Assembly (NCBI GenBank): GCA_904066235.2
Contig: CAJFCV020000004.1
Location: forward strand, 4,712,001-4,776,000
Direction: 5' to 3'
DNA: 64,000 nt
DNA from: Bursaphelenchus xylophilus
Lineage: Eukaryota; Nematoda; Chromadorea; Rhabditida; Aphelenchoididae
Part shown: one piece after another, positions 23,497 through 35,400 of the stretch
Layout of the letters: every line of letters starts with the position of its first letter
Position numbering within the stretch: position 1 is the stretch's first letter
Program-made: the position numbers and the translations under genes
The notes under the pieces: model-generated
Database searches by the model: none
The model's input: the letters and a program-made list of their open reading frames with translations, nothing else
What the model was told of the DNA's origin: nothing

Positions 23497-26400
23497 TCAG
23501 TGTTTCACAACGTAATTCCCGGGAAAGGTACCAAATTGGCCCGACTTCAGCGACGTTCCTGCAATCCAAATTCATTAAATTGGTTCTAATTTTCACGTAA
23601 ACTGATAAAAAAAAGTAATATTTACCGATAAACCATCCATCTTCGCACTTTTCAACCACAAAAATGATGTCATTCTCGTCCAATTCCAGTTCATCTGATT
23701 GCCTCGGCTCATATGGATACAAAACGCGGTATCTGCAATCATATTTGATAAGTATTGTAGACGACAATAGAAATTCGAGTTAGCAGTGCACTACAGTCAC
23801 TGCAGTGATTTATCATGCAATTTAAATCTTGTACACCTTTAGTCGTATAAAATTTCCACCCCCCCACCTGCGCCCGACGTTGATAAGCAGAATATGCGCG
23901 ATTGCGGGAAAAAAGTGAGTGGATCGAGAAGTGGAGCCTCTTCTGCCCTGACCTCATCGAAGTGGATTGTCGGCGCGTACTAATCACACCTCCATCATCA
24001 TTTTATTGTAAATACCATGAATAACATCAAGCCGCTGGGATTCCTCTCCGGTTCGCCGGGAACCGCCCTCGACCGTTTCTATCGGAACCCAAGTGATGAG
24101 GAGGAGAGGATGTTCAATTTGGTCAACATTAGACATCTGTTCGATAACTCCCAAGACTCTGGACTCGGTGAGGAAATGAAAGCGTCGAGGAAAAGATCTA
24201 CATCCATCTGGAGCACGGATGGAGAAGGTGGGGAGTCGGACAATGTAAGTGATTTTTTGGATAAAGTTATTCGACCGGGAGCTTGTTTTAGAGGAATTTT
24301 TGAGGGACTTTGCTCATTTATGTCATGGATAATATAAAATTTGATACGAAACGAGTTCAATCAAGTGTAACATAAATTTCAGTCGCTTTCCTGCTCTCCG
24401 GCCTCGGTGAACGAGACTCTATCGGCTCCTCAGCCGTCCAGACAGCCGATCAGTCTTCAGAATCCCGAGCTCCGTCGTCTCTATCCGGATGTTGTGAAGA
24501 CTTCCTCGGATCCCATCTTTCCCAAGGCGGAAGAACAGTTCTCGTCTCTTCACAACCCCGATCTCAACCGTTTCTACTCTCCACCCAACATCCATGAGGC
24601 CAGAAAGTTCAAACTTGATGGTCTGGCGTCGCTTTTCGCCCAAGAATAAAGGTTTTCCTCCGAATTTCACACTAAATGTATATCCCCGCAAAGTTATTAT
24701 GATCTCAGAATGGATATTGGAGTCTTTCCGTTCCCTATTAAATGATTAATCTACATTCGGCTCGTGTTTGTGACTGGCTTTGTCCATTTGTTTCTTTTCC
24801 AGGCCTTTACGATGTTATCCATGGCATTTGGTGAGGGGCATTCGGGTTGATTAATCGAGCTTCGGTCTGCCTCAGGGTTTGACTCGAATTTCATACGAAA
24901 TGGATCAGGTGGTCTTTTACGAAAAAAGGGCTGCAGATTGATTGGTTTTTGTGGTAATTAGCGCCTACGCCCGATCAATCCATCCACCTGATACTTTTTC
25001 GCCAAGGGTAATAGAAAAATGGGGCAGGAAATACGCAATTGGAGGGCGGAATGCGAAAAAATGTGTGGTTTGATCTTTAGAGCGCATTGGACTCTCTTTT
25101 GATACAGTAGTTTGGGAGAAGACATCTGCCATTCAAGTGCAATGCAAAGAACCCCACGGAGAATGAAAATAGAACATAAATTGTTGTCGGGATGGACAAT
25201 GCCCAACAGAAAAAGATTAGTAAAAAGGATGTCTAGCAAATAGTTAATGTATTTTACGAACTGGGAAACAATTATTTTGCAGCGAAAGAGCAAAAATTCC
25301 TGGAAATTAACCTAATTTATCGCATTTTATCCCCGAAATTGCTGCACAATCTACGGACATCCGCTATTTGTAGGCTAGCGTCAGCGCAGACATTGTCTCG
25401 CCGGCAACAAGATTTAAATTGCAGTGGAATTGGCTTACGTTTCAGCATTCTTCGGCACAAAATGTGCGGCTCCTGACAAACCGAGCTGAGAATGGCGGCG
25501 CTCCCAGACTTTCACTTCGCGGGCACGGCTTTCCCCGTTCTTTATCGGCACCTCGGCTCTGAAATGAGGATGATTAGTATGCAAATGAGGGGCTGGGAGT
25601 CAGATGAGCAGAGATTTGAGTGTTTTTTTTTTGGGGTCTAATCCTGGGGAAATTGTAAAGTTCGAAGGATTTATCCCTTTTTTCTCAAAGTTCAGGATTT
25701 CTGAAAGTCTCTTCTTCAAGTCCATTGCGAAATCTAAGTATTTTGCCCTCTACGTATGTTGAGCCATAAATAACGACAGCATTTGGGTCTAGGAAAACAG
25801 AGTCGTATATCAAAAACTAACAAATTTGGCTAGAAGACGCTTCAAGAAGGGAATCTTTTGACGGAAGTGGACACGATGAGGGAAACACATCTTGGGGTCG
25901 GCTTCGTAGATGGTGGGCAGGGGATTGGGAGTATAATCTCGGGCCACACTCCAACAGAATGCCTCGAAAACCATGGTGGACAGATTCTCGAGGAAGAGTT
26001 GCCAGATGATTAGCTTTGTCGCATTCCTTCGGAAACTCTGTTGATGTGAGGGGTTCAGCGTTCGACTGGAGCTGATCATGCCCTCGAGCACTTGACTTAG
26101 GCCTAGCAATTCCCAGGAAAGGGATTGATCCAGATCGGCCGTTCCTCGAAAGACGGCCGCCATTTGTCGCCCGAATCGTCGGCAATGTGCTCTGAGGCGA
26201 AGACGGAACTCCCGGCTGCGGAGTTCCCAAACGGCGTTGTCCACGAAGCCGAGGACGATCTGGTAGAGGGTCTGTTGAGCGGGATCTGACCATGGGAGAT
26301 TCAGACTGAGCGGACAGTCCAAGGCGAAGAACGGATCCTCGGAACTGGAGGCCGCTTCTTCAAACGAATAGACGGAGGTCGGCCGCTCGATCTGCTTCAG

Positions 26401-29400
26401 CTTCTCTTCACGCAGCTCTCGCCACACCCGTTGCAGAAGTTTACAATGCGCGGAACTCAGGTTCATTGTTAATTTGGAATGGAGATTGGGATTAGATCAA
26501 GTTTGGAATAGGGTTATCAACCTAAAAAGGGTCAATTACATCACAAATGGCAGGGCTCAAACACGAAATTGGGTTCGGAATTAAAAGTTCATGACGTGGA
26601 GGAGGGATACGATGAACTATGGCAAATATTTAATCTTTAATTAAAGAAAGAAACAAAGGATTAGCTGGTAGGTACAGCGGATATTAGACTAGGGGCCAAT
26701 ATTACAATAGGTCTCAGAACAATGACCAAAAAATTTGGAATTCTATTGCGTAATGGCCATAGTTTCCAAATCCGGGAGTTTGTTTATAGCCCCTGACAAC
26801 TTGGCCTTTTAGGCGGCCACCTTTTTGAGCCCGGTTTCCGGAACAAAATGGCCGCGAAATCCTCGAAAAGATTGGTTCCCTTTCCTCCCCACCCTCCGCC
26901 ACTTTTCGAATGTCCGCCTAATGAGCTTGTTACACAAATTACTGGCAAGGTGTTACGTGACACTAATTTCCAGTCAATAAACATTCGGTTCGGGGGCTTA
27001 TGGCCTAAGGGGAGATTGCAAAAAATGAGGAGCGACTAACTTTGAATGTAGTCGCAAACAAAACTGTTTACTCGGAAAAGGATACGGTCGTTTTGAAGGC
27101 AATTTTTGGAATGGGACCGCATTTTGGATAGAAATTAATCCAAAAACAAGTTCAAAATGACACTGAACTTGACGGTCCGAAAGAGCCCATTGATCGTCAA
27201 AACATCACCTAAACCAACATTATTCACGCTCAGAATTGTCACCAAATCTGTTTTTTAGTCCATGCCCTTTGGCAATCAGGTCGTAAGCGCTGAAACCCGG
27301 AAATCCAGTCACACTTGGATGCACTTTTTTTGGCCTCCAGTGTTGTCCCCAACAAACAAAGCCCTGAGGCGGAAACGGCCTTTCTTGTGGCAGCCGAGCC
27401 AGACTAGCCGAAAATCGAATGAAACTTCTTTCAGAAGCTGGCGATTCGAATTTGAAAAGGTTTCGGCACAACGTTGGGAGAGAAATATAACACTTGTTTC
27501 CAGTTTATTGGGACAAGTAAACAGGGATATCACATTATATTACACTTCCAATGGGTACTAATTAATGGGCCGCGGATGTTTCCGGAGGTGTTTTGGGGAA
27601 TGCAGCGATAAAACAGGGTCAGAATAGGGAATGAGAGCAGAGGAGGAGGTGTTGGGGATAATAAACAAGGGATGGGATGAGTTATAGCCACAAATTGAGT
27701 GGAAAGGCTTGTATAACATGGAGAATTTGGATGAAATTTGTAGAGAATTACGAATAAAATGAGAGAAAACTGCAAGAATTGGGTGAGAATTTAAGATAAC
27801 ACTTAATTACGAGTTTTCTATATATTATCCATGACAAAAAGTCAGATTTTATCATGGATAATATAAAAAGAGGCCCCCAATTCAAATAAAAATTGTTGAA
27901 AACTTTTGTTCGAACGTCAAAAAGTCCTTTTCAAACCTTATGTCGTCTACGGAAACCCCCCTCGGCTGGAATCTGGCGTCATTTCTTTCGCCAGAATCCG
28001 CTGGAATTCCGGAACGTGAAAAGACGTGTCGTTTGGGCCGTTACCTTACGTTCCTTTGACCCTTTTGCCTTCAATAACTCAAGTTAACTTGATTCGAACG
28101 GAAAGGAAGGCCAATTCGTGAGGTCGGATTATTTGCCGTCAGCTGGGAGTTTTTGTGTGCACAGTGCATTAAAAAGCACCGATCTGGTGAAACGGATGGT
28201 CGAAATTGATGAAAAGGAGGATAGAAAGTGATTAAATGACACGTGGATTACTTCTACAGTAAATCCGGACAGCCAGTAGGGGGTCTTGAACTTGACTTTT
28301 GGTGGTATAAGAGTGCAGTCATCAAAGTTCGAAAAATAAAATTGTCAAAATACAGTAATCCAAAGAGCAAATATTGCAAAGAAAATTCAATTCGACAGAG
28401 TCAGACCACTTTTACGGTATCACTTTTTACTTCCAAAACTCCCCCAAATTCCGTAGGTATCAGTTAAAAAATAAAACAAGTAGGTTGAAAAATAAATCCT
28501 TTGATCATCCCCAACATATGACCTGATAACCGCCTTTTGTCCTGGATTTCTTTGTTTCTCCCCTTCGGATCACAGTTGTATAGGTACACTGACCAACATC
28601 TCGAGATTTATGGGGAGAGATCGCCTCATAAATCCCGCTTTTATAGGGGTTTCTGCAGAAAAGTGGGAAAGATCTGATCCAAATTTTGTTTGTAATTTGA
28701 GAACAGGGGAGCAGGTTGCATTTACGATCGTAGTTTACAATAAATTTGATATTGGATCTGCTATGTTTTAGAAGTGTCTAGAGATGAAAATAAAAAGCGC
28801 TAGAAATGGAAAATGGCCAAATAAATACAGTGACTTCCCTGTTGTATCCCCAACCCTGTCTTTGTAACCCCAAAACTTATTTAATAAACATATTCCCCAG
28901 ACAAAAACAATATAAATTTGAGTGAATTTGAACAAAAGTCCGGCCAGAATTAACTCCAGTAGGGTGGGAAAAAACAGGAATTCCAGTATTCATTTACTCG
29001 ATTACTATCACGTTTCGAGGGATTAAAATTATGTTTGGATCGGTTAAAAATGGAAATGGCACGGCTTTGTTTGTTGGGAAACGGCTTATGGCCAGGCCTG
29101 TGGCCATACTAAAACAGGATTTAAAGGCCCTTGACTGGGGCTGTAAATACTAAAGTATAGTGGCCACGCGATGAGGAGGAAGTCAAGAAGGAACAATGGA
29201 GTTTACAGTAAAAGTGGGGCGACGATGACTAAAGTTGGGTCCAAAAAGTAACTACCAAATTCCTAAAAGATAAGTGGTTTTCAGCTAAAATAATATCCAA
29301 AAATACTATTATAGCTATTCATTTCAAAAAAATCGCTCGTTTTGACATAATAAAACCAAGAATTCGCTGTTTTTTGTGTCCCCGAATTCCTATGGACCAC

Positions 29401-32400
29401 TCCTTCTCCATTATGACTTGAGGAATTGTGCCCTAGGCCATGTATAATCTAAGCCCTGAGGGATTACAAAAGTCCTCTTCGGCTCGTCCAAACATTATCC
29501 CTTGAGGGGATAATCGCCAGACACTCCCAACGAAAGGTCGAGTTGTGAAGAAAACCGTTCTCTTCCACCGATAACCCTTCACAAAGCAATCAGTCTGCCC
29601 CTGAAAACGACGTCCAGACTTCGAGGTCATAAAAATAATCTTGAGTGCAAAAAGAGAATATTTAAATTGGGAACTGACGCCTCGGGCTGAAAAAGGTGTG
29701 ACCGAACGGGGAATGCGTTTGGTCGTTTTGTGTTCCGGAACCCATTAAATGGTCGGCTGTGACGTCAGCGATAAGAAAATGTCATCGGTTTTGTCGGCGA
29801 CAGCCAAATTGAAAGGTCGTTGGATCCGGAATCAACGAATGGGATGATAAAAAATACAGGGTGCATTTTATGGACTAATAAGGAGAGCAGCAAGCTGAGA
29901 AATGTAGACATGTTTTATATCTTAATGAGGCATCAATCAGGGTATTCAAAAAATGCGTAATCGGTCAAGGTGCAAACTTCAGATTTTCTTTAAATTTTAT
30001 TTTTGCTTATACTATCTAGGCCATAATTAAAATTGTGAAGAAAGTGGCTCATGCCTTGCACGGACAGCCGGGATATTCAGTAAACAAATCTGGCATACCT
30101 ACGACATCAAAATCCCCGTCTTAAAAATCAAAACTTCTCTCTTAATTTTTTTTGTGTTTACAAAGCTTTTAAAAGTACATTCGGATACAAGCGACATGGG
30201 AACCTAATCTTTTCGCCTTGATCATTAAACCCTTAAACCCTTGCCCTTTCATCTACAACTCAATTTGAAGCCGCAAAAGCGATTTGTCCGAAAAAAACAA
30301 AGCCAAGAGAATGACTTGTGGCAAACGGATGTTTATTTTTTTATTTTTCGAACAAAAGTTTTCGAAAAATTCGTTCGAAAAACTTTTATACAAATAAATT
30401 AAGGTGAATGGCAAATAAAATTTAAATTTGTAAAGTATTGAGAGCATTCTACCCACGCCCAATGAAATTTTGTCATATTTTTAGTTTATTTCAGAGATGA
30501 CGTCATTAAAATACCAAAATGAATCTATTAAAAGCATGGTAATTTTGAGGTTTTTGGAAGTTTTCAGCGCCCCTACCACCAAACGCCCTCTAAATTGTTG
30601 GTTTGGGACTCCAAAAAAGACGTTGCTTACAATTAATCCCCAAAAAAGTCATGACGGTTTTAATTAGAATTCGATTACTGGATAAGGGATTAAACTGTAA
30701 GGCCCTGGAATTTAATTTGAAAACCTTCGAAGCAACCAACTTTTAATTTCCGTGTTTTTCTGGCGGCCGAAAGAGTGGCCGAAAACGGAAACACTGTAAA
30801 CATACCGAAAAAGAGATTCCGGGAATAGAAATTGCGTAACTTTACGATTAAAAATTGTGAATGATGACTCAAAATGTTTGTAAAATCTCTTAAAACTTAT
30901 GACTGTGGAGTTTGTATAGCGAGAAATCATCAAAAATATCACAAAACGGACCCCAAGCCTATCCTTTTATAGCAACACTCTCTCCAAATGCACTCGATAA
31001 AGTAGAAAACACCATGTGCAGAGTGATACTGGACAACAAAATTGTAAATTGACCAGAAAAGGAGAGTATTTACAATGTTTTGAGAATAAAAATGATACTT
31101 TTGAAGCTGGTGATCCGGAAAAGAGCCGAGATTTTAATGGTGGGATAACAAGGGAAGTGCGTAGATTGGGGACAATGGGAAAGAATGGCTTCGGATTCCG
31201 GGAGGGAGTTTCAAAAGACTCTGAAGCGGGGGAATTGCTTCGGGGTCAAAGAGCAATGCCGACTATTGTATTCGTATCACCGTTAAATTTGGAAAAAATT
31301 GTTGGGAAACACATTTTTATGGCTCTATGCATAAACTAAACCCATAATTTTTATAAAAGATGTGAGAAATTTAGCTTGCGTTTTGCAGAAACCACCAAAA
31401 ATCAAGGCCAAAAATTGGTAAGAAGTAAGGTTTTTTGAAGTCTAAAAGTTATTCAAATTAACCTCAGACACTTTCGAAAATCTTTTTTCTCTGACCGTCT
31501 CTCTTCATTTTTCATAGTCACTGAAATAAAAATGTCTTTTGAATTTTCCACCACGCCTATTTACCTCGATCCAAAACTTCCAGGAAATACAGAAAACAGC
31601 GCTTGAGGATCATTCACAAGAATGTGGAGAAATGCATCGTCTCTTGATCAATTCGCAGATCAAAAAAACTCTCGCAACTGCCACCATGCTACAATTTCGT
31701 CATTGTAAATAAATTCTCTAAAAGCCGGAGCCGCCCGTCTCGGATGTTGTGAATCCCGAGAATCCGTTCCTCAGAATGTCAAAAGTTTCAAACAGCCCCT
31801 CATCCTTCATTTCTGGGCGGAGAGAAGGAAAATATTTTTTTTAGGACGTCTCAAGAGTCTTTATCGCCCAAACTTCTGAAGTCTCCGGGAAAAACAAATT
31901 TTACAGAGTCAAAAAAAATGAATTGAAAGATGTCGGCCGTTCGTTTATAAACATGACCAAAAAGGGAAGTCAATGAAACGGAAGCAGATGTAAAAGGTTA
32001 TATTATTCATGACATCTGTCTGGCTAATAATAAAATTGGTTGAATTGTAATGGTGGGGTATGATAGTAGGAATAACTGGTAGATCAATGGGATGACTTTG
32101 TTCAAATCGAAACAATATAAAATATTTTTTTTTCTTATACTGTTTGGGTATCACAGACCAATTTTTTGTAAAAAAGTGGACTTTAAATGAAAATTACTGT
32201 CATAATTTATCAAAAGATATCGCCGGAAGTGTTTACCGACCAATAATTATTATCAAAACCACGATAATTTATCACAACCTTTCTTTTGCAGTCTTGTGTT
32301 TTTTTTTGCAAAAACTGATAAAACAGAAAATTCAAGGACAAATTTGAGAAATTCCAAGAAGCAAATGGGATAGGAACTACAAGTAATGCAGTAGTCATAA

Positions 32401-35400
32401 AGATTAACCGAAGTCAGGCTTGATTTCAATTTTTTCATAAAAACATTTTTTTGGAATTAAAAAATGATGACAAATATTTTCGAATTTCGTCTAAAAAACT
32501 GGTCATCCTGAGCTCTCAATTGACAAATCTCACCACTTATCCATGGCCGTAGTCCTCTCAAAACCCAAACACTCAAGTTCTCAAAACAAATTGCAGATGA
32601 CACCTCAAATTCCCCAAAACCTTCCCTTCCCCGTCCCCGATCTTCTCCTTCTTTTTCCGACTCCACAAAAACCGCAAAAGAAAAGTTTGTAAGACTTGTT
32701 GGTCAGCTGACAAATGCGACAATCTACAGTAGAGCAAAAGAGTAATAAATCTTTTGTTCGAGATTCGTATAGTGGCCCAGATTTGGCCCAGGAATTGGCC
32801 ATAAAGATGGATCATAAAAGAATAAGTAAAAATACAGGGTCTTTCAAGAAATGTGCAGGAAAGTAGGAGGCTATAACTTTCGGCGGAGGCGGCGCAGAGA
32901 GTTCGTTTTTGGAATATGTATTTTTCAGTGACATTATTTTTTGCCTACGAAATAACAAGATTTTAAAGTGCAAACTGAGGTCGCTGCAACCTTTTGAAAA
33001 AGGGGTCTTTTACCCCGAAAACCAGGGTTTTTCGGTTGAAAATGATCGAGAAATTTCGGTCTTTTTCGGTTGAAAATCACCAAGAAATGTCGGATTTTTT
33101 CGGGGGTTTCGATAGAGTTGACGTTGAAAAAAGGGAAGGATGTTGCCAAAACGTTGAAAATTAAGCAAATATTCGGCTACTCTTCATTGTGACACTTTGG
33201 CTAGCCAACCAGTTTTTGCTAGCAGTTTAAAAGTTTGGTTGTCATTCCAAACTTTGACACCCATCACACCCTTTTGACTAGTTTTTATAAGACTTCACAG
33301 CCATTCTGGTGCCTTGGCTAGCCGATTCCAGGTCCCCCAAATCCCGAAATCATGTCACGATTCTTCGCAGAAAATACTGAAAATAAACTCGAAATCTGCC
33401 CAAAGTTGAGGCTAGCCGAATTTTTTGTTTGATCTTCAACGTGTTGGCAACATCCCTCCCTTTTTTCAGCGTCAGTTCTATCGAAACCCCCGAAAAATAC
33501 GACATTTCTTGGTGATTTTCAACCGAAAAACTCTGAAATTTCTCAATCATTTTCAACCGAAAAACAGTGGTTTTCGGGGTAAAAGACCCCTTTTTCAAAA
33601 GGTTGTAGCGACCTCAGTTTGCACTTAAAAATCTTGTTATTTCGTAGGCAAAAAATAATGTCACTGAAAAATACATATTCCAAAAACGAGCTCTCTGCGC
33701 CGCCTCCGCCGAAAGTTATAGCCTCCTACTTTCCTGCACATTTCTTGAAAGACCCTGTAGTAAGAGCCGGGTCGAGAATAAATAAGAATGGTAAGGGAAA
33801 GGTCGTTGCGACATCGCATTACACTCTAATGCCATTTGAGGTGCTTGCGGAGACAGAAGATGATGTAAAGTTATAAATCCACAATAAGGTCAGAAAAACA
33901 TCGTAAAGTCTGCAAAATACTGCCAAGATAAAAGAAAATAAAGCGAATTTCTGCAACGACTTACTATTACCACTTAAAAGGCCATTAAAAAGTGCCGCCT
34001 TCTTTTTTACAGCTGACCCCATCAAAATTTAGAGCCCAATACTGGATCCCCTGAGGCCTCGAACTTTGATTTGCCCCCAAAAAACAAACGAAGACGACAT
34101 TCGGGATGGGTGACAAAAGTTCCTTCGGATTTCCCCTGAGGGGATCCCTGTCGTTTTTTGTTTTTTCATAGATAATATCGGAAACTTGAGACGGCTACAG
34201 TAATCGCAGTAATTAGGGCCTCTGTTTGAAAAGCGAGAAGTTTCAAGTTTTTTAGACTGGCATTTCAGGCCACCGAATTTGAAGCCCTCAGGTCGGAAAG
34301 TTAAGCGATGTCAGACATTCGGAGTGGAAAAAGAAATGAAAAACAAACTTTTAAACCGAAACCGAGTGACATCTCAAGAAAAGAACAATTAGAGATCACA
34401 AATCAAGCAATTCAGAATGCAAACACATTTAATTCAAATTAAATTCCCTCAAAATCAGTCATGATGACGAATTTTTTTGAAACATGAAAAAAATTATAAA
34501 TAGTGGTCTCTAAGAAAAAAACAAGAAAAATATGATTACTGTTAGCGAATACTGACTTTATATACCCGAAGGATTTGTGACCCGACCAAAGAAGTGTACT
34601 CGATTCGACATTCACAGATCACACCCTTGGTTTTTGACTGTAAAAACAGCTCTTGAGACGTGCTGATCTCTGGAAATACCTCCCAAAAAGAGATCTCCCA
34701 CTGAGCCTAGGCATTATAGTATATTAAATTTGAAGAACCGGGAGATCAAACGTCATAAGTTCGGAGGAAACGCTCGACCCTTCTCAAGGACGGACTATTA
34801 CTTTTTATGGGCTCTTCTGCGAACTTGTTACTCCTTGAAGGACTACTACTTAAGCTGTTTACATCATGTTATCCGCTTCAATGAAATGTCGGATATCAAT
34901 TTCATGAGTAATCTAAATGATTACATATATTACAGCCAACTCATACCATACAAGTCTACGATGCACTAAAACGAATACAACTGACTACTAAATACTTCCA
35001 GAGAGTGATTGTTCGCTCCCTTCTGATCAGCACCCTCATTTCTCAAGGTCATTCTACTCTGTAAATCCCGATCACACCCTCAATAAAACGGCTACATCAC
35101 TTATTCAAATCTCTTAAAGTCCGAGTTTCAAAAAGCCAGAGCGCAAGCAAGGATTGTTATCGTTGTGGGACCCTGCGCGGCTGGCCTCTCTCGCTAAAAA
35201 ATAAAAATTTTTTTTATTTGTTGTTTGTAATGGATCATGTAAGGTGAAAGATGAATGACGATCGCTGAAAAAGGTATGTTTTTTTTGTTTTCTGATTTAG
35301 GGCAGCTCGGCAAAAATTTTTACGACAGCTGATCCAAGATTTTTTGTGTTTTGGGCGAATGAAGGTAATTTTGGACATTCCGAAGCATGAAAATGGGTGT

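Noticed and set aside
25817..26293. 158-aa alternative frame on the minus strand
   Set aside because: Shadow of the 218-aa frame in GC-rich coding sequence; its composition (Arg, Ser, Pro) is typical of an off-frame.
31016..31339. 107-aa plus-strand ORF in the large intron
   Set aside because: No recognisable motif, no splice partners and no support from composition; could be chance.
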